Origin: Spongiibacter nanhainus
GTDB lineage: Bacteria > Pseudomonadota > Gammaproteobacteria > Pseudomonadales > Spongiibacteraceae
Assembly (NCBI RefSeq): GCF_016132545.1
Contig: NZ_CP066167.1
Location: 3,656,001 to 3,720,000, forward strand
Length of the DNA stretch: 64,000 nucleotides
Direction: 5' to 3'
Shown here one piece after another: positions 35,262 to 44,380 of the stretch. A model generated the notes under the pieces. The model ran no database searches, was not told the origin of the DNA, and worked only from the letters and a program-made list of their open reading frames with translations. Positions within the stretch are counted from its first letter, which is position 1. Every line of letters starts with the position of its first letter. The position numbers and the translations under genes are program-made.

Positions 35262-37892
35262 ATGATATCAAGCAAGAAGAGTGTTCCCTGTTCGGCTCTG
35301 TCAGTCGCTATCGTCACCCTCACTGCATCACTGTTTTACGGCACGGCGCACGCCCAGTCCTCTCCCCCTTCAAATCCACCAAACGGCGACGCCAGCACAG
35401 ACAAAAAGCCCGCCAGGCGCGCCGTACTCGAGGAGGTGATGGTCACGGCTCGGCGGCGGGAGGAAAGCCTGCAAACCGCACCTGTCGCGGTATCGGCACT
35501 GAGCGGTGAAGATATGCGTCAGCGGGGGATTGCCAATACCAGCGAACTCACCAAGAGCGTACCCAGCCTTGAGATCAGCCAGGGGCGAGCCAGTCAGATA
35601 TACATTCGCGGCGTCGGGCAACGCTCGGGCTTTGCCAGGGTAGATCCCACCGTTGGCGTCTATCTCGATGACCTCTTTATCCCCCGCTCGGACAGCCAGC
35701 TGCTGGACACCATGGATATTGTCAATGTGCAGGTGCTGCGCGGCCCCCAAGGCACCTTGTTTGGCAAGAACACCACTGGCGGTGCGATGGTACTGACCCT
35801 AGCCAAACCCGGGGATACTCAGGAAGGCTACGTAGATATCACCGCCGGTAATTATGATACCCACACCTTTAGAGCGGCGTTCACCCAACCCATTAGCGAC
35901 GATTTTTCCGTCCGCCTTGCCTTCAACAGTCGCCGGCGCGACGGCTTTACCGAAGAGGTCGTGACCGGCCAGAAAGGCGGCTCGGTGGATCGTATGGCGG
36001 CGGCATTGCAGACCCGCTGGCACGCCAGTGATGACCTCACTCTGGATACGCTACTGTTTGTCAGCGACCGGGACGATACCCTCGAACACAATAACTGTCG
36101 GATCAATAACGACCAGGCGCTATTCCTAGAGGGTTTGTATGTTATGTGGCCCGGTGATACCGACCCCAGCCAACCGCGGGCCTACCGGGAGAATTGTGAG
36201 TCCAACTCCCGGCAACGGCTCGGTGATTTAAAGAGCAATGTCGGCCCTCACCCCAACCTCAACTGGGATCAACAACAAGCACTTTTTGGCACTACGGTGG
36301 AGTGGGCATACAGCCCCAGCCATCAGGTAAAAGCGGTCTTCGGCGCGCGCAAATCCAAGAAAGGCCGGGTCATCACCAGTGATCAGGACGGCGGCCCCGG
36401 CAACTGGTCCGAATCTCACAACCACGGCGACAGCGACCAACAATCAGTAAGCGCCGAGCTGCAATTCAGCGGCGGCCTCTTTGAGGAGCGACTTCGCTAC
36501 ACCGGTGGCCTGTTCTACATGCAGGAGGACAACTTCGAGCCCTTTACCCTGGTCTCGGGCTTCGGTGGGCTGGACTTGCAAACCGTGGGCGAACTGGCCG
36601 CCGGGCAGGAACCCAGCCGCCCGGTGCCCGGCGGCACCGTGGCCTTCGTCGGCGCGGTGACCGGTAACCCTATTCAAGAGAACGAGTTCGACCTGGAAAA
36701 TAAAACCTTTGCGGCCTACGTGCAAAGCTCTTTCGATATTACCCCGGTACTTGAGCTGACACTGGGCGTGCGCTGGACCTCAGAGACCCGCAAATCCGAT
36801 TTGGTACTCACCCAGGCCGATACCGCCGCCATTGAGGCGCGGATGCAAAACGCTGGCTTGGTGGGGGCCTGTGTCGGATTTGCCCTACCCGGGGTATGCC
36901 AGGCCAATATGACCTGGGCCTCAGACCCGGTCGGTCAGGTCGCGGCACTGTTTCCCGATGAAGACGGCGACGGTATCGACGACTTCCCCATGAGCGATGT
37001 GCCTTTCCTGGATCAGTCAGAAGAGAAGACCTTCTCTAAGGTTACGCCCATGGCCTCACTGTCTTACACCGTGCCCAACCTGGGCGATGGCTTTTTCTCC
37101 AGCGTCACTCTCTACACCACCTACAGCGACGGTTTTAAATCCGGCTTCTTTGAGCCCCGGGTGCAAGATGGCCTGCAGAAGGTCGAACCTGAAGAAGTGA
37201 AGAATTTGGAATTTGGCTACAAGATCGAAATCCTCGATCACACCATGCGGATCAATGGCGCCATCTACGCCATGGAGTTTACCAACCAGCAGCTGATACA
37301 AGTGCAAACCGATTCCGCCGACAACCTGGCAGTAGTGTTTGATAATGCAGGTAACTCAGAGATTGAAGGCGCGGAGCTGGAAATTTTGTGGATTCCCTCA
37401 CCCAACCTGCTGCTTAACCTGGCGGCAAGCTATAACGATTACTCCTTTACCGAGTTTAGCGACCGAGACCTGTTGCAAGCTTCATTGGGTAACAATGTCA
37501 CCGTGGATCGCACCGACGAACCCTTCCCGGTTTCGCCAGAAGAGACTTTCTCACTGGGTATGCAGTATATCTTTGACACTCCTCTCGGGCTGATCACGCC
37601 CCGTATTGATGCCTCCTACAAAAGCGAGGTTTATCTTGGCCTGGATCGCGGCGCCTTTGAGGCCTACCAGCGCAACCCCGACCTGGCTGGCGACGATGCC
37701 AAAACCCTGATCGATTTACGCCTCAGCTGGTCCACTCAAGATTACAAAACCTCAGTGGCGGCCTTTGTCAAAAATGCCACCGACGAACGCTACCTCCCTG
37801 GCGCCGCCTCGGTCGGCTCCTCTCTGGGTACCTTTTTCAGCTTCTATGGTGAGCCGCGTACCTATGGGGTTGAGCTTAGGCAAGAATTTTAA
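35262..37892 (+). CDS. TonB-dependent receptor 5
   Basis: An 876-residue receptor with signal peptide (CSALSVAIVTLTASLFYGTAHAQ), a Pro/Ser-rich linker, plug start VLEEVMVTARRREESLQTAPVAVSAL, QIYIRGVGQRSGFARVDPTVGVYLDDLFIPR, VQVLRGPQGTLFGKNTTGGAMVLTLA and a C-terminal YGVELRQEF. It is about 100 residues longer than receptors 2 and 3, mainly in loops. One loop holds DEDGDGIDD (codons 36957-36983), a calcium-binding-like DxDxDG motif. It is alone on the plus strand, with its own AT-rich promoter, and faces the convergent acyl-CoA ligase gene. Substrate unknown; nearby ligase and esterase suggest an organic acid or ester. Confidence 0.92.
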   Translation: MISSKKSVPCSALSVAIVTLTASLFYGTAHAQSSPPSNPPNGDASTDKKPARRAVLEEVMVTARRREESLQTAPVAVSALSGEDMRQRGIANTSELTKSVPSLEISQGRASQIYIRGVGQRSGFARVDPTVGVYLDDLFIPRSDSQLLDTMDIVNVQVLRGPQGTLFGKNTTGGAMVLTLAKPGDTQEGYVDITAGNYDTHTFRAAFTQPISDDFSVRLAFNSRRRDGFTEEVVTGQKGGSVDRMAAALQTRWHASDDLTLDTLLFVSDRDDTLEHNNCRINNDQALFLEGLYVMWPGDTDPSQPRAYRENCESNSRQRLGDLKSNVGPHPNLNWDQQQALFGTTVEWAYSPSHQVKAVFGARKSKKGRVITSDQDGGPGNWSESHNHGDSDQQSVSAELQFSGGLFEERLRYTGGLFYMQEDNFEPFTLVSGFGGLDLQTVGELAAGQEPSRPVPGGTVAFVGAVTGNPIQENEFDLENKTFAAYVQSSFDITPVLELTLGVRWTSETRKSDLVLTQADTAAIEARMQNAGLVGACVGFALPGVCQANMTWASDPVGQVAALFPDEDGDGIDDFPMSDVPFLDQSEEKTFSKVTPMASLSYTVPNLGDGFFSSVTLYTTYSDGFKSGFFEPRVQDGLQKVEPEEVKNLEFGYKIEILDHTMRINGAIYAMEFTNQQLIQVQTDSADNLAVVFDNAGNSEIEGAELEILWIPSPNLLLNLAASYNDYSFTEFSDRDLLQASLGNNVTVDRTDEPFPVSPEETFSLGMQYIFDTPLGLITPRIDASYKSEVYLGLDRGAFEAYQRNPDLAGDDAKTLIDLRLSWSTQDYKTSVAAFVKNATDERYLPGAASVGSSLGTFFSFYGEPRTYGVELRQEF

Positions 37893-37913
37893 GCACAGCC
37901 TGAAACCCGAGCG

Positions 37914-37939
37914 GATTGGGGATACACAAAGCCCCAATC
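37914..37939. terminator. Hairpin between convergent TonB receptor 5 and ligase genes
   Basis: Perfect eight-base arms GATTGGGG and CCCCAATC enclose ten bases in the 83-base convergent gap. No T tract follows, so termination strength is uncertain. Confidence 0.5.
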
Positions 37940-37975
37940 ACGGAAGGGCCAGCGACTACCGCCGCCGACCGGCAG

Positions 37976-39487
37976 CTATTCAAACAATTTCCGCACTGCG
38001 GCCTGGTCGACCTTGAAAGATAACTTGGTTCTGGGCAGCTCTTCGACGAAGCGCCACGTGGTGGGAATATGTGTCTTTAACAGCCGTTCACGCAGGTGAT
38101 CACCCAATACCGTTTCATCGGCCTGCTGGCCAGGCTTGAGGATAACGGCAGCCGCTGGTACCTGACCGAGACGCTGGTCGCGAATGCCAACCACCGCCGC
38201 GGCCGACACAGCAGGATGAGTCAGCAGGGCCTTTTCCACCGTCTCCGGTAAAATTTTAAAACCACCGCGAATAATGGCGCCGTCCGCCCGACCGTGGTGA
38301 AAGAGATAACCGTCCTCGTCCAGTACCGCCAGATCAGAGGTCCGAATCCACTGCGGACCGATTCGCGGCGACACTACCTCCAGTATCCCCACTTCGCCAG
38401 CCGGCAGTGGCTCCCCACTGTCCTGCGACACCACCCTCAGCTTGACCCCGGGCATGGCCTTGCCCACAGTACCTATTTTTTTATGACCATCCTTGGCGTG
38501 CATATCGGGTGTCATGCGGGTAACCGGCCCGCCAAACTCGGTCGCGCCGTAGGACAATAAAATAGGAATGCCGTAGCGATCCTCAAAGGCTTGTTGTACT
38601 GCGGGATCTAAGGGCGCAGCCCCGGCGCCGAAGAACTTGATAGAGGCCAGGTCTTCTTTGGGAATGTTGGCGTCCAACACCATTTGGATGGCGGCCGGCG
38701 GCATACCTCCTACCACGGGGCGGTAACGCAGCACAAAGTCGTGCCAATCGTGAACATTAAAACGATCGAGCAATACAATTCGGCGTCCGCCGAGGATCGC
38801 CGGCAGCGTCGTGTACAAGCCGGAAATATTACCCACCGGAAAATACAGCAGTACCGGTTCCAGTGCCTGGGGGTCTGATTGGCCACCGGCCCCCGCCGCA
38901 CTGTTGGCCAACATATCCCGAACGATCATCTTGTAGCTAATGCGGAAGGGCTTGGGCCTACCGGTGGTACCACTGGTGAGAATATCGATACCCAGCTCAT
39001 CACTGTCGATATCCTCGGTGTGACTTTGAGACGGCTCGCGCTCGGCACGGTCCACCACGCACTCAGCCTCAAGCCCGCGCAGGGCAATGCCGGCAATGTG
39101 CTGACTGTTTAATGTAGTGAGAATCTCGTCACCAAAGTCATTAATCGCCGCGATCACTGCATCGGGGGCCAGCGATTCAAGCTCATTGGCAATGCTGGTA
39201 GCGGATTGAAACGGATAGATCATGCGGATATTAACGCGCGCCGCCAGCAGGGCAACCAGACTAATAATGGCCGACGGATGATTGCGGGCCACTAAGGCCA
39301 CTGTTCCCCCTGGACGAATATCGAATCGCACCAACAGATCGTCGATCTGCCGCGCCAGTGCACTCAGCGCTCCCCACTCGATCCACTGTTTATTAAACTC
39401 AATCGCGGGACGATCCGCCGGTGTTTCCAACACCGCGCGTGCAACCTCATCGAGCTTTGGGTAGGCGTTTTTGGTGGCAGCTTGCAT
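37976..39487 (-). CDS. AMP-dependent acyl-CoA synthetase/ligase
   Basis: A 503-residue adenylate-forming enzyme (ANL superfamily). Core motifs: ATP loop LTSGTTGRPKPFR, substrate-site GAGAAPLDPAV, SYGATEFGGPVTRM, the TSDLAVLDEDGYLFHHGRADGAIIRGGFKI hinge and the C-terminal catalytic Lys in PRTKLSFKVD. It would activate a carboxylic acid to its CoA thioester; the pocket does not reveal which. Start is uncertain: ATG 39487 with AAGGAA about 10 bases upstream is preferred, but ATG 39508 is possible. Immediately upstream on the same strand is a 45-codon small frame. Relatives are common in aromatic, terpenoid and steroid catabolic clusters. Confidence 0.88.
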   Translation of the reverse strand: MQAATKNAYPKLDEVARAVLETPADRPAIEFNKQWIEWGALSALARQIDDLLVRFDIRPGGTVALVARNHPSAIISLVALLAARVNIRMIYPFQSATSIANELESLAPDAVIAAINDFGDEILTTLNSQHIAGIALRGLEAECVVDRAEREPSQSHTEDIDSDELGIDILTSGTTGRPKPFRISYKMIVRDMLANSAAGAGGQSDPQALEPVLLYFPVGNISGLYTTLPAILGGRRIVLLDRFNVHDWHDFVLRYRPVVGGMPPAAIQMVLDANIPKEDLASIKFFGAGAAPLDPAVQQAFEDRYGIPILLSYGATEFGGPVTRMTPDMHAKDGHKKIGTVGKAMPGVKLRVVSQDSGEPLPAGEVGILEVVSPRIGPQWIRTSDLAVLDEDGYLFHHGRADGAIIRGGFKILPETVEKALLTHPAVSAAAVVGIRDQRLGQVPAAAVILKPGQQADETVLGDHLRERLLKTHIPTTWRFVEELPRTKLSFKVDQAAVRKLFE

Positions 39488-39537
39488 GCTTGTCACATTC
39501 CTTTCCATCACGTGGATATCGATGTTAACACCACCAC

Positions 39538-39675
39538 CTAGATCAGCCGATCAGTGCTCACCTGGTATTGCCCATAGTTGGGCCGCCGGGACGCCATCAG
39601 ACCCCACAGTTGTTCCGCCCCAGGCGACTTCAGGTCAGGCTTTATATTTTTGGGGCCTTCAACTGTATTGCTCAT
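39538..39675 (-). CDS. Small 45-residue ORF upstream of the ligase
   Basis: A 45-codon frame (begins MSNTVEGPKNIKPDLKSP, ends TDRLI) has a strong ribosome site (GAGGGA, 5 bases before the ATG) and lies 50 bases before the ligase start. The end (RRPNYGQYQVSTDR) resembles the C-terminal PPYAEYQxxTDR segment of deazaflavin-dependent nitroreductase-like proteins, so it may be a remnant or a small relative. It could also be a leader peptide. Not a recognised family. Confidence 0.4.
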   Translation of the reverse strand: MSNTVEGPKNIKPDLKSPGAEQLWGLMASRRPNYGQYQVSTDRLI

Positions 39676-39923
39676 ACCATTCCCTCATTCATACACCGTG
39701 GCCGGGTCAGATCGATCGTCGCCCAGCCCAGAGACAGGTTTTCATCCAACCCAATTCTTCCGGCTATGGAATCAGCCTCTCGGCCTATCATTGTTCAATA
39801 TCTTCAAGCATAGACCATTTCCATTAGCAGCATGTGGCTTGGACCTGGGGACCTCAGACGCACCCTTTGCGCCACAAACCCAAGGCTCCCGCATTAAGCA
39901 CTTCACCCCCCGCTTTTCTCGAG

Positions 39924-40244
39924 TCACTCTTTGAGAATTGGCCGTAAGTCTTCGAGCTTATCGAACAGGTGCCAAATATAATTCTCCGAGCCGTTTTCTC
40001 TGTGAGGATGTAGATCAGCTAGCTTGGGATCGTTTCTGTAACTCTCAAACGCTTCTTTTGATTCCCACTCCACAAGAATCAGTACAGTGCGTGGTGTGAT
40101 ATCACCTTGGACTGATTCTCGAAATTTCCCTAATGATATGACCTTGCCACCGTGGGACTGAACCTCGCTTACCGAGCGTTTTGCATACTCCAAATACTCA
40201 TTTTTGTTTGCCACATCAAACAGGTTTAACGCGTACACCGGCAC
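39924..40244 (-). CDS. DUF1330 family protein
   Basis: A 106-residue dimeric alpha-beta-barrel type protein of the DUF1330 family. Typical blocks are MPVYALNLFDVANKNEYLEYAKRS, GGKVISLGKF, LILVEWESKEAFESYRNDPKLADLHPHRENG. The family's biochemical role is not defined; members often lie near catabolic genes. Stand-alone on the minus strand, 248 bases upstream of the small ORF. The first 20 residues form the usual beta-alpha start. Confidence 0.85.
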   Translation of the reverse strand: MPVYALNLFDVANKNEYLEYAKRSVSEVQSHGGKVISLGKFRESVQGDITPRTVLILVEWESKEAFESYRNDPKLADLHPHRENGSENYIWHLFDKLEDLRPILKE

Positions 40245-40509
40245 AGAAACACCCCTATTTATTCAGCTACTTATTCTTCTCGCTTTTCGTTTTCTGGAAA
40301 CTACCAGCGTCATGCCATTGCGATTTTGATGGACCAGAGTCAGGATGACAACATTGCTTGGATGCGGTGTAAATAACCGTTACTAGGCTTGCGAGAATAG
40401 GCAGGCAAGAGTTTGAGCTGTTCTCGCTGCAAACTCCGCCAGGATGTAATTCGATTTAAGACTGACGTAGAGTAAGGCAACTGCCACACACGCCACCCGA
40501 GCTCCCTCG

Positions 40510-41439
40510 ATGACCGAGACTATCAACATCCACCCTGACTTTGCCAATATGCCGGCGATGAAGTCCATCACACACCCCTGCCTACTGGCGGCAATGAACG
40601 CCGGTTTACAAGCTGCGTCTATACCCAAGTGGTTTAGTCATCGCCGCATCACCACCAAACATCAGCTTACCGGCAGCGACGGCAAGCACTACCCCGCCTG
40701 GCTGATCTCCCCAGAGAACTCGACCAAGCCCGCACCCCTGCTGATTTATTTTCATGGCAGCGGATTTATGGTGAAGCACGTGCCCCAGCATATCGAGAAT
40801 GCCGTCCACTATGCACGCGGCGCTGGTTGCAACGTGTTGTTTGTCGACTACCGGCTGGCACCCCGCTATCGCTTTCCCACTCCCTTTAATGACTGTTATG
40901 AATCACTACTGTGGAGTTTGGATAATGCGAACGCCCTGAGTATCGACACGTCCCGTATCGCGATCGGCGGCGACAGTGCCGGCGGTGCACTCGCTGCCTC
41001 AGTCGTTCAGAAAGCCCATGGCCAACAGATCAGCGTATGCGGCCAGCTGTTGGTCTACCCCATTACCGACTGCCGCTGCGCCACCTACTCAAGCACCGCC
41101 TTCGCCAACGTGCCGCCCTTTAAGCAGTTCTCGATGCCCGAGCTATGGCACCACTATTTGGGCCAGTATGATCCTGCATCACCACCCGAGTACGCCTCCC
41201 CAATGCATGGCAATAAGACAGGCCTACCGCCCGCTTATCTAGAGACCGAGCAGTACGACCCATGGCGAGATGAGGGCGCGCAGTACGCCCAAGAGTTGGA
41301 AAAAGCCGGAGTTAGCGTTGAACTAAACCAAATCCAAGGCACTGTTCATGGCTTTGATGCCTTTGTTCCCAGCTCAAAGATTGTGGTGGAGGCTATGGAA
41401 AGGAGGATTTTGTTTTTGCGACGAATATTTGAGGGATAG
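40510..41439 (+). CDS. HSL-type (GDXG) alpha/beta-hydrolase, esterase/lipase
   Basis: A 309-residue carboxylesterase of the hormone-sensitive-lipase family. Oxyanion motif is HGSGF (residues 82-86, usually HGGG), the nucleophile elbow GGDSAGGALA (Ser156), the acid region EQYDPWRDEGAQYA and His in GTVHGFDAF. No signal peptide, so cytoplasmic. It would hydrolyse small or medium esters. Single gene on the plus strand, divergent from DUF1330 with a 265-base gap that has no clear feature. The Gly-to-Ser change in the oxyanion motif is mild and unlikely to abolish activity. Confidence 0.9.
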   Translation: MTETINIHPDFANMPAMKSITHPCLLAAMNAGLQAASIPKWFSHRRITTKHQLTGSDGKHYPAWLISPENSTKPAPLLIYFHGSGFMVKHVPQHIENAVHYARGAGCNVLFVDYRLAPRYRFPTPFNDCYESLLWSLDNANALSIDTSRIAIGGDSAGGALAASVVQKAHGQQISVCGQLLVYPITDCRCATYSSTAFANVPPFKQFSMPELWHHYLGQYDPASPPEYASPMHGNKTGLPPAYLETEQYDPWRDEGAQYAQELEKAGVSVELNQIQGTVHGFDAFVPSSKIVVEAMERRILFLRRIFEG

Positions 41440-41547
41440 GCGTTTACTGCTTGGGGAAAGTTCAATGTCTGAAAATATTCAGCCCACTAAAGTGGTACAG
41501 ATCTAAGTCCGTTGGAGACCACGCTTTTTTTTGTAGCCGGAACGAAT

Positions 41548-41561
41548 TTGAGCGCCTGGTT
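41548..41561 (-). repeat. attC-like segment after the 152-residue gene (tentative)
   Basis: On the minus strand, five bases past the TAA stop, the sequence AACCAGGCGCTCAA is followed by ATTCGTTCCGGCTAC. This resembles the 5' half of integron cassette attC sites in marine gammaproteobacteria. The matching 3' half is not clear. Confidence 0.25.
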
Positions 41562-41566
41562 GCAGC

Positions 41567-42025
41567 TTACTCAAGGAACGCATCGGAATTGATATTTATG
41601 TGGTGAATTAAATATGAATCACCATCTTCTGCTAGAGTAATTGTGAACAGTGCATCTCCGGCCTCAAAATGGCCCAGCATTGAAAAATTGACAATATCAT
41701 ACGCCCCTTCTGAGATTGTTACCCCAGCTTTAGCACCAAGAAACTGTGGCTCTTCAAATGATTTAAGAGCACCTAGCTTTGAAAACAGTTTGTATATTTT
41801 TTGGCCTCTCTCAGTTTCAAATTCGTTTAAAGATTCCGGTGTCAGTAACGGTCTAAGACGTTCAAAATCCCAACTTACGACGGCAGGCATATTCTTCTCT
41901 AAATACGGCTGTGCGACCTCTGTATATTTGGATGACTTTACAGCGAAAAATATTCCTACACAGACAAAAAGCACTATTAATACTAAGAAAAATGAACCTA
42001 TTATTTTTAGAAACTTTTTAAACAT
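41567..42025 (-). CDS. Hypothetical membrane-anchored protein, AT-rich
   Basis: A 152-residue protein of no family I recognise. One N-terminal membrane helix (IIGSFFLVLIVLFVCVGIFFAV, residues 9-30) is followed by a soluble domain of about 120 residues (YLEKNMPAVVSWDFERLRPLLTPESLNEF... AGVTISEGAYDIVNFSMLGHFEAGDALFTITL), which has the look of a small extracytoplasmic alpha/beta domain. The region is clearly richer in A and T than its neighbours, a sign of transfer. It begins at the end of a possible attC-like segment. Confidence 0.7.
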   Translation of the reverse strand: MFKKFLKIIGSFFLVLIVLFVCVGIFFAVKSSKYTEVAQPYLEKNMPAVVSWDFERLRPLLTPESLNEFETERGQKIYKLFSKLGALKSFEEPQFLGAKAGVTISEGAYDIVNFSMLGHFEAGDALFTITLAEDGDSYLIHHININSDAFLE

Positions 42026-42243
42026 GTGATTCCTTTACATGACGCCCGGCGCAGCGGGCAAATTGGAGCGAGGAACGAGCGGAAAGCCATGTGCTGCGTA
42101 ATACACCGACCAGTTCTAGAATCCAGCCCCGCAACAGCCCAGAACATGTGCTGAACGGCATTTTCGAGATGGGTCCATCTAACTGCTATAGCATCTATTA
42201 ACCGCTCATGCTTTATGGACTTCATATCATCTGATAGTGGCAT
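42007..42243 (-). pseudogene. Broken ORF fragment in AT-rich island
   Basis: A 78-codon frame whose first 55 codons look protein-like (KSIKHERLIDAIAVRWTHLENAVQHMFWAVAG), as in N-termini of uncharacterised cassette proteins that begin with a helical WxxLE pattern. The rest (LAPICPLRRASCKG) reads through a GC-rich segment resembling an attC end, not a real domain. I read it as a gene truncated by a deletion or recombination. It overlaps the start of the next gene by 19 bases. Confidence 0.35.
42042..42083 (-). repeat. attC-like GC-rich segment (tentative)
   Basis: On the minus strand CCGCTCGTTCCTCGCTCC is followed by TTTGCCCGCTGCGCCGGGCG then TCATG. GCCCG/CGGGC pair around a six-base loop. The order resembles the 3' half of a cassette attC ending in GGGCGTTAT, but the core is GTCATGT rather than GTTRRRY. 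Tentative. Confidence 0.25.
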
Positions 42244-42290
42244 AAGAAACCCAACAGCCTGTTAATGAGCACTCCGTCCTCGAAATAATT

Positions 42291-42312
42291 ATTATCGTGA
42301 ACTCACGATAAT
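42291..42312. promoter_or_regulatory. Perfect 10-base inverted repeat, operator-like
   Basis: Arms ATTATCGTGA and TCACGATAAT are separated by two bases. The right arm recurs exactly at 42405-42414. Such a full site plus half-site is typical for a dimeric helix-turn-helix regulator, yet no regulator gene lies near. The remaining bases up to 42676 have no convincing gene or terminator. Confidence 0.45.
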
Positions 42313-42676
42313 TCCTCACCATTGCCGCATTCCTCTCACAACATATTGATAAAAAAGCAAAAAACTAACGCAACAAAACGAGGGGCGAGAAAACCGTAAA
42401 CCTTTCACGATAATCGGCCACGGGGAGGTCGTGTGAGGAAGAGGTGTTTGAGACGCCGACATCCATGCCATGCTGATTTTCGCTCAAGTGGTGTGGTGCT
42501 GAGCCGTGGGGCCCATCCCGAGCCTTTATTGCGTTTCAGTATTCCACAGTCAGTGGCGAGACGAAATACCTACCGATGCAGGGAGTGAAAACACATATAG
42601 CGTCACGGCTGACTCTTCTAGATGTAAGCACTCTGGAGAACGGGAACTAAGACAGCGGAAAAGATAAATGGCCGGC

Positions 42677-44380
42677 TTACGCCGGCCAGAAGAAGCTCAG
42701 CAACAAATACAGTGCAAGCAGTACCGATATCCACGCCACCAAGGTGCCGGTGCTCAGGTTGCGGGAGAACACACCGCCCGGGCCGTGGCTTTCACCCACT
42801 CTGGCCAGCAGGCCATCCAAGCCGCGTAGGGCAACGCGGCGCACCGCGGCATCAGCGGTCCACATGGCGTTAAGCAAACCGCCGGTGGCCTTGGGTAAGA
42901 GCTTGCGGTAGACCCAGTCGAAATCCAGGTTGGTGGATTTGATCTCTTCGGGGTACCAACCCTTGCGCATCAGCACGGCAAAGGCCAATGCGGCAAACAT
43001 CAATAGCTGTAACTGGGTGATGATATGGGCAGCGGTGTAGGAGTGGTAATCCACCGGGAAGGGCAGAATGGCATAGAGCGGATCGGGGTAGACGCCAATG
43101 CCAATACACAGGAAGGCGGTGATGCCCATGGCCAGCAACATATTCCAGGGCGCTTCTTTAACCCGATGGCCGGCATCGTGGAAGAAGAAGGTAAAGAAGG
43201 GCACCTTGATGCCCGAGTGATCCAACACCCCGGCGGAGGCGAACAGCAGCACTGTCCACACGATCCAGTGCCCCTCGTAACCGACGGCGGAGAGGATCAT
43301 GGATTTGGTGACAAAGCCGGAGAACAGCGGGAAGGCCGAGATCGACATGGCGCCGATAATACAAAACACCGTGGTAATGGGCATGGATTTATACAGGCCG
43401 CCCAACTCGCTGGCCTTGACCGTGCCCACCCGATAAAGCACCGCACCCATGGACATAAACAGCAGCGCTTTGTAGAGGATGTGGGCAAAGGCGTGGGCCG
43501 CGGCGCCATTGATGGCCAGCTCGGTACCGACACCCACGCCCACCACCATAAAGCCCAACTGGTTGTTGAGGCTGTAGGACAGCACCCGGCGCAGGTCATT
43601 TTCGATTACCGCGAAGAAGATGGGGAAGGCGGTCATGATCGCGCCAATGGTGATCAGGATATCCTCACCGGCGTAGCCACGGGCCAGGGAGTACACCGCC
43701 AGCTTAGTGGTAAAGGCCGACAACACCACCGTGCCGGTGGGCGTGGCGTGGGGGTAGGCATCCTGCAGCCAATTATGCAAAAAGGGAAACGCGCACTTGA
43801 TGCCAAAGGCAACAAAGATCAGCCAGCCCGCCAGGTCGTTAAGGCCGAGATGGCCAAAGGCCACGCTGCCCTGCTCCCGGTACATCACCAGGGCGCCGGC
43901 CATTAACAACAAGCCGGAAATCACCTGAATGATCAGATAACGGAAGCCCACCTTGGTGGCAGTGGCGTTGCGGGAGGCCCAGATTAACAGCACCGACGAC
44001 AGCGCAGTCAGCTCCCAATACAGGAACAGGGTTAGCAGATCACCGGCCAGCACCGCGCCGATGGCAGCCCCGGCGTAGATCAGTGCCGCCACTTGCTGCA
44101 CCCGGTCTTGCACATGCCAGGCGTAAAGCCCCGCCAGAATCGCCGCGATATGGAAGATCACCGACCAGACAAAACTGAGGCCATCGATACGCCGGGTGAC
44201 CAGCTCCATACCAAACACGCTGAGGCGACCAGCTTCACCTTCCGGCAGGCTAATCAACAAGCCCAATGTCGCCACCGGTACCGCCACCGCCCACACACCC
44301 AGGGCGCGCTTGGGCAGCACCAGCGCCACCAGGCCGGCGGCCATCATCAGAATCGCGGGGTTGAGGAACAGCTCACTCAT
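42677..44380 (-). CDS. Mrp-type antiporter ND4/ND5-like subunit (third, C-terminally extended)
   Basis: A 567-residue multi-pass proton-conducting subunit of the NuoL/NuoM/MrpD type, with about 14 membrane helices. Conserved lines are LLTLFLYWELTALSSVLLIWASRN, GIKCAFPFLHNWLQDAYPHATPTGTVVLSAFTTKLAVYSLARGY, and SYSLNNQLGFMVVGVG, with the charged Glu and Lys residues of the ion path. The last 100 residues form an amphipathic arm and a final helix (LVAWISVLLALYLLLSFFW), reminiscent of the NuoL lateral arm. The start overlaps the previous small gene by eight bases. It is the last gene of the mrp operon. Two other ND-like subunits are encoded upstream. Confidence 0.88.
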   Translation of the reverse strand: MSELFLNPAILMMAAGLVALVLPKRALGVWAVAVPVATLGLLISLPEGEAGRLSVFGMELVTRRIDGLSFVWSVIFHIAAILAGLYAWHVQDRVQQVAALIYAGAAIGAVLAGDLLTLFLYWELTALSSVLLIWASRNATATKVGFRYLIIQVISGLLLMAGALVMYREQGSVAFGHLGLNDLAGWLIFVAFGIKCAFPFLHNWLQDAYPHATPTGTVVLSAFTTKLAVYSLARGYAGEDILITIGAIMTAFPIFFAVIENDLRRVLSYSLNNQLGFMVVGVGVGTELAINGAAAHAFAHILYKALLFMSMGAVLYRVGTVKASELGGLYKSMPITTVFCIIGAMSISAFPLFSGFVTKSMILSAVGYEGHWIVWTVLLFASAGVLDHSGIKVPFFTFFFHDAGHRVKEAPWNMLLAMGITAFLCIGIGVYPDPLYAILPFPVDYHSYTAAHIITQLQLLMFAALAFAVLMRKGWYPEEIKSTNLDFDWVYRKLLPKATGGLLNAMWTADAAVRRVALRGLDGLLARVGESHGPGGVFSRNLSTGTLVAWISVLLALYLLLSFFWPA

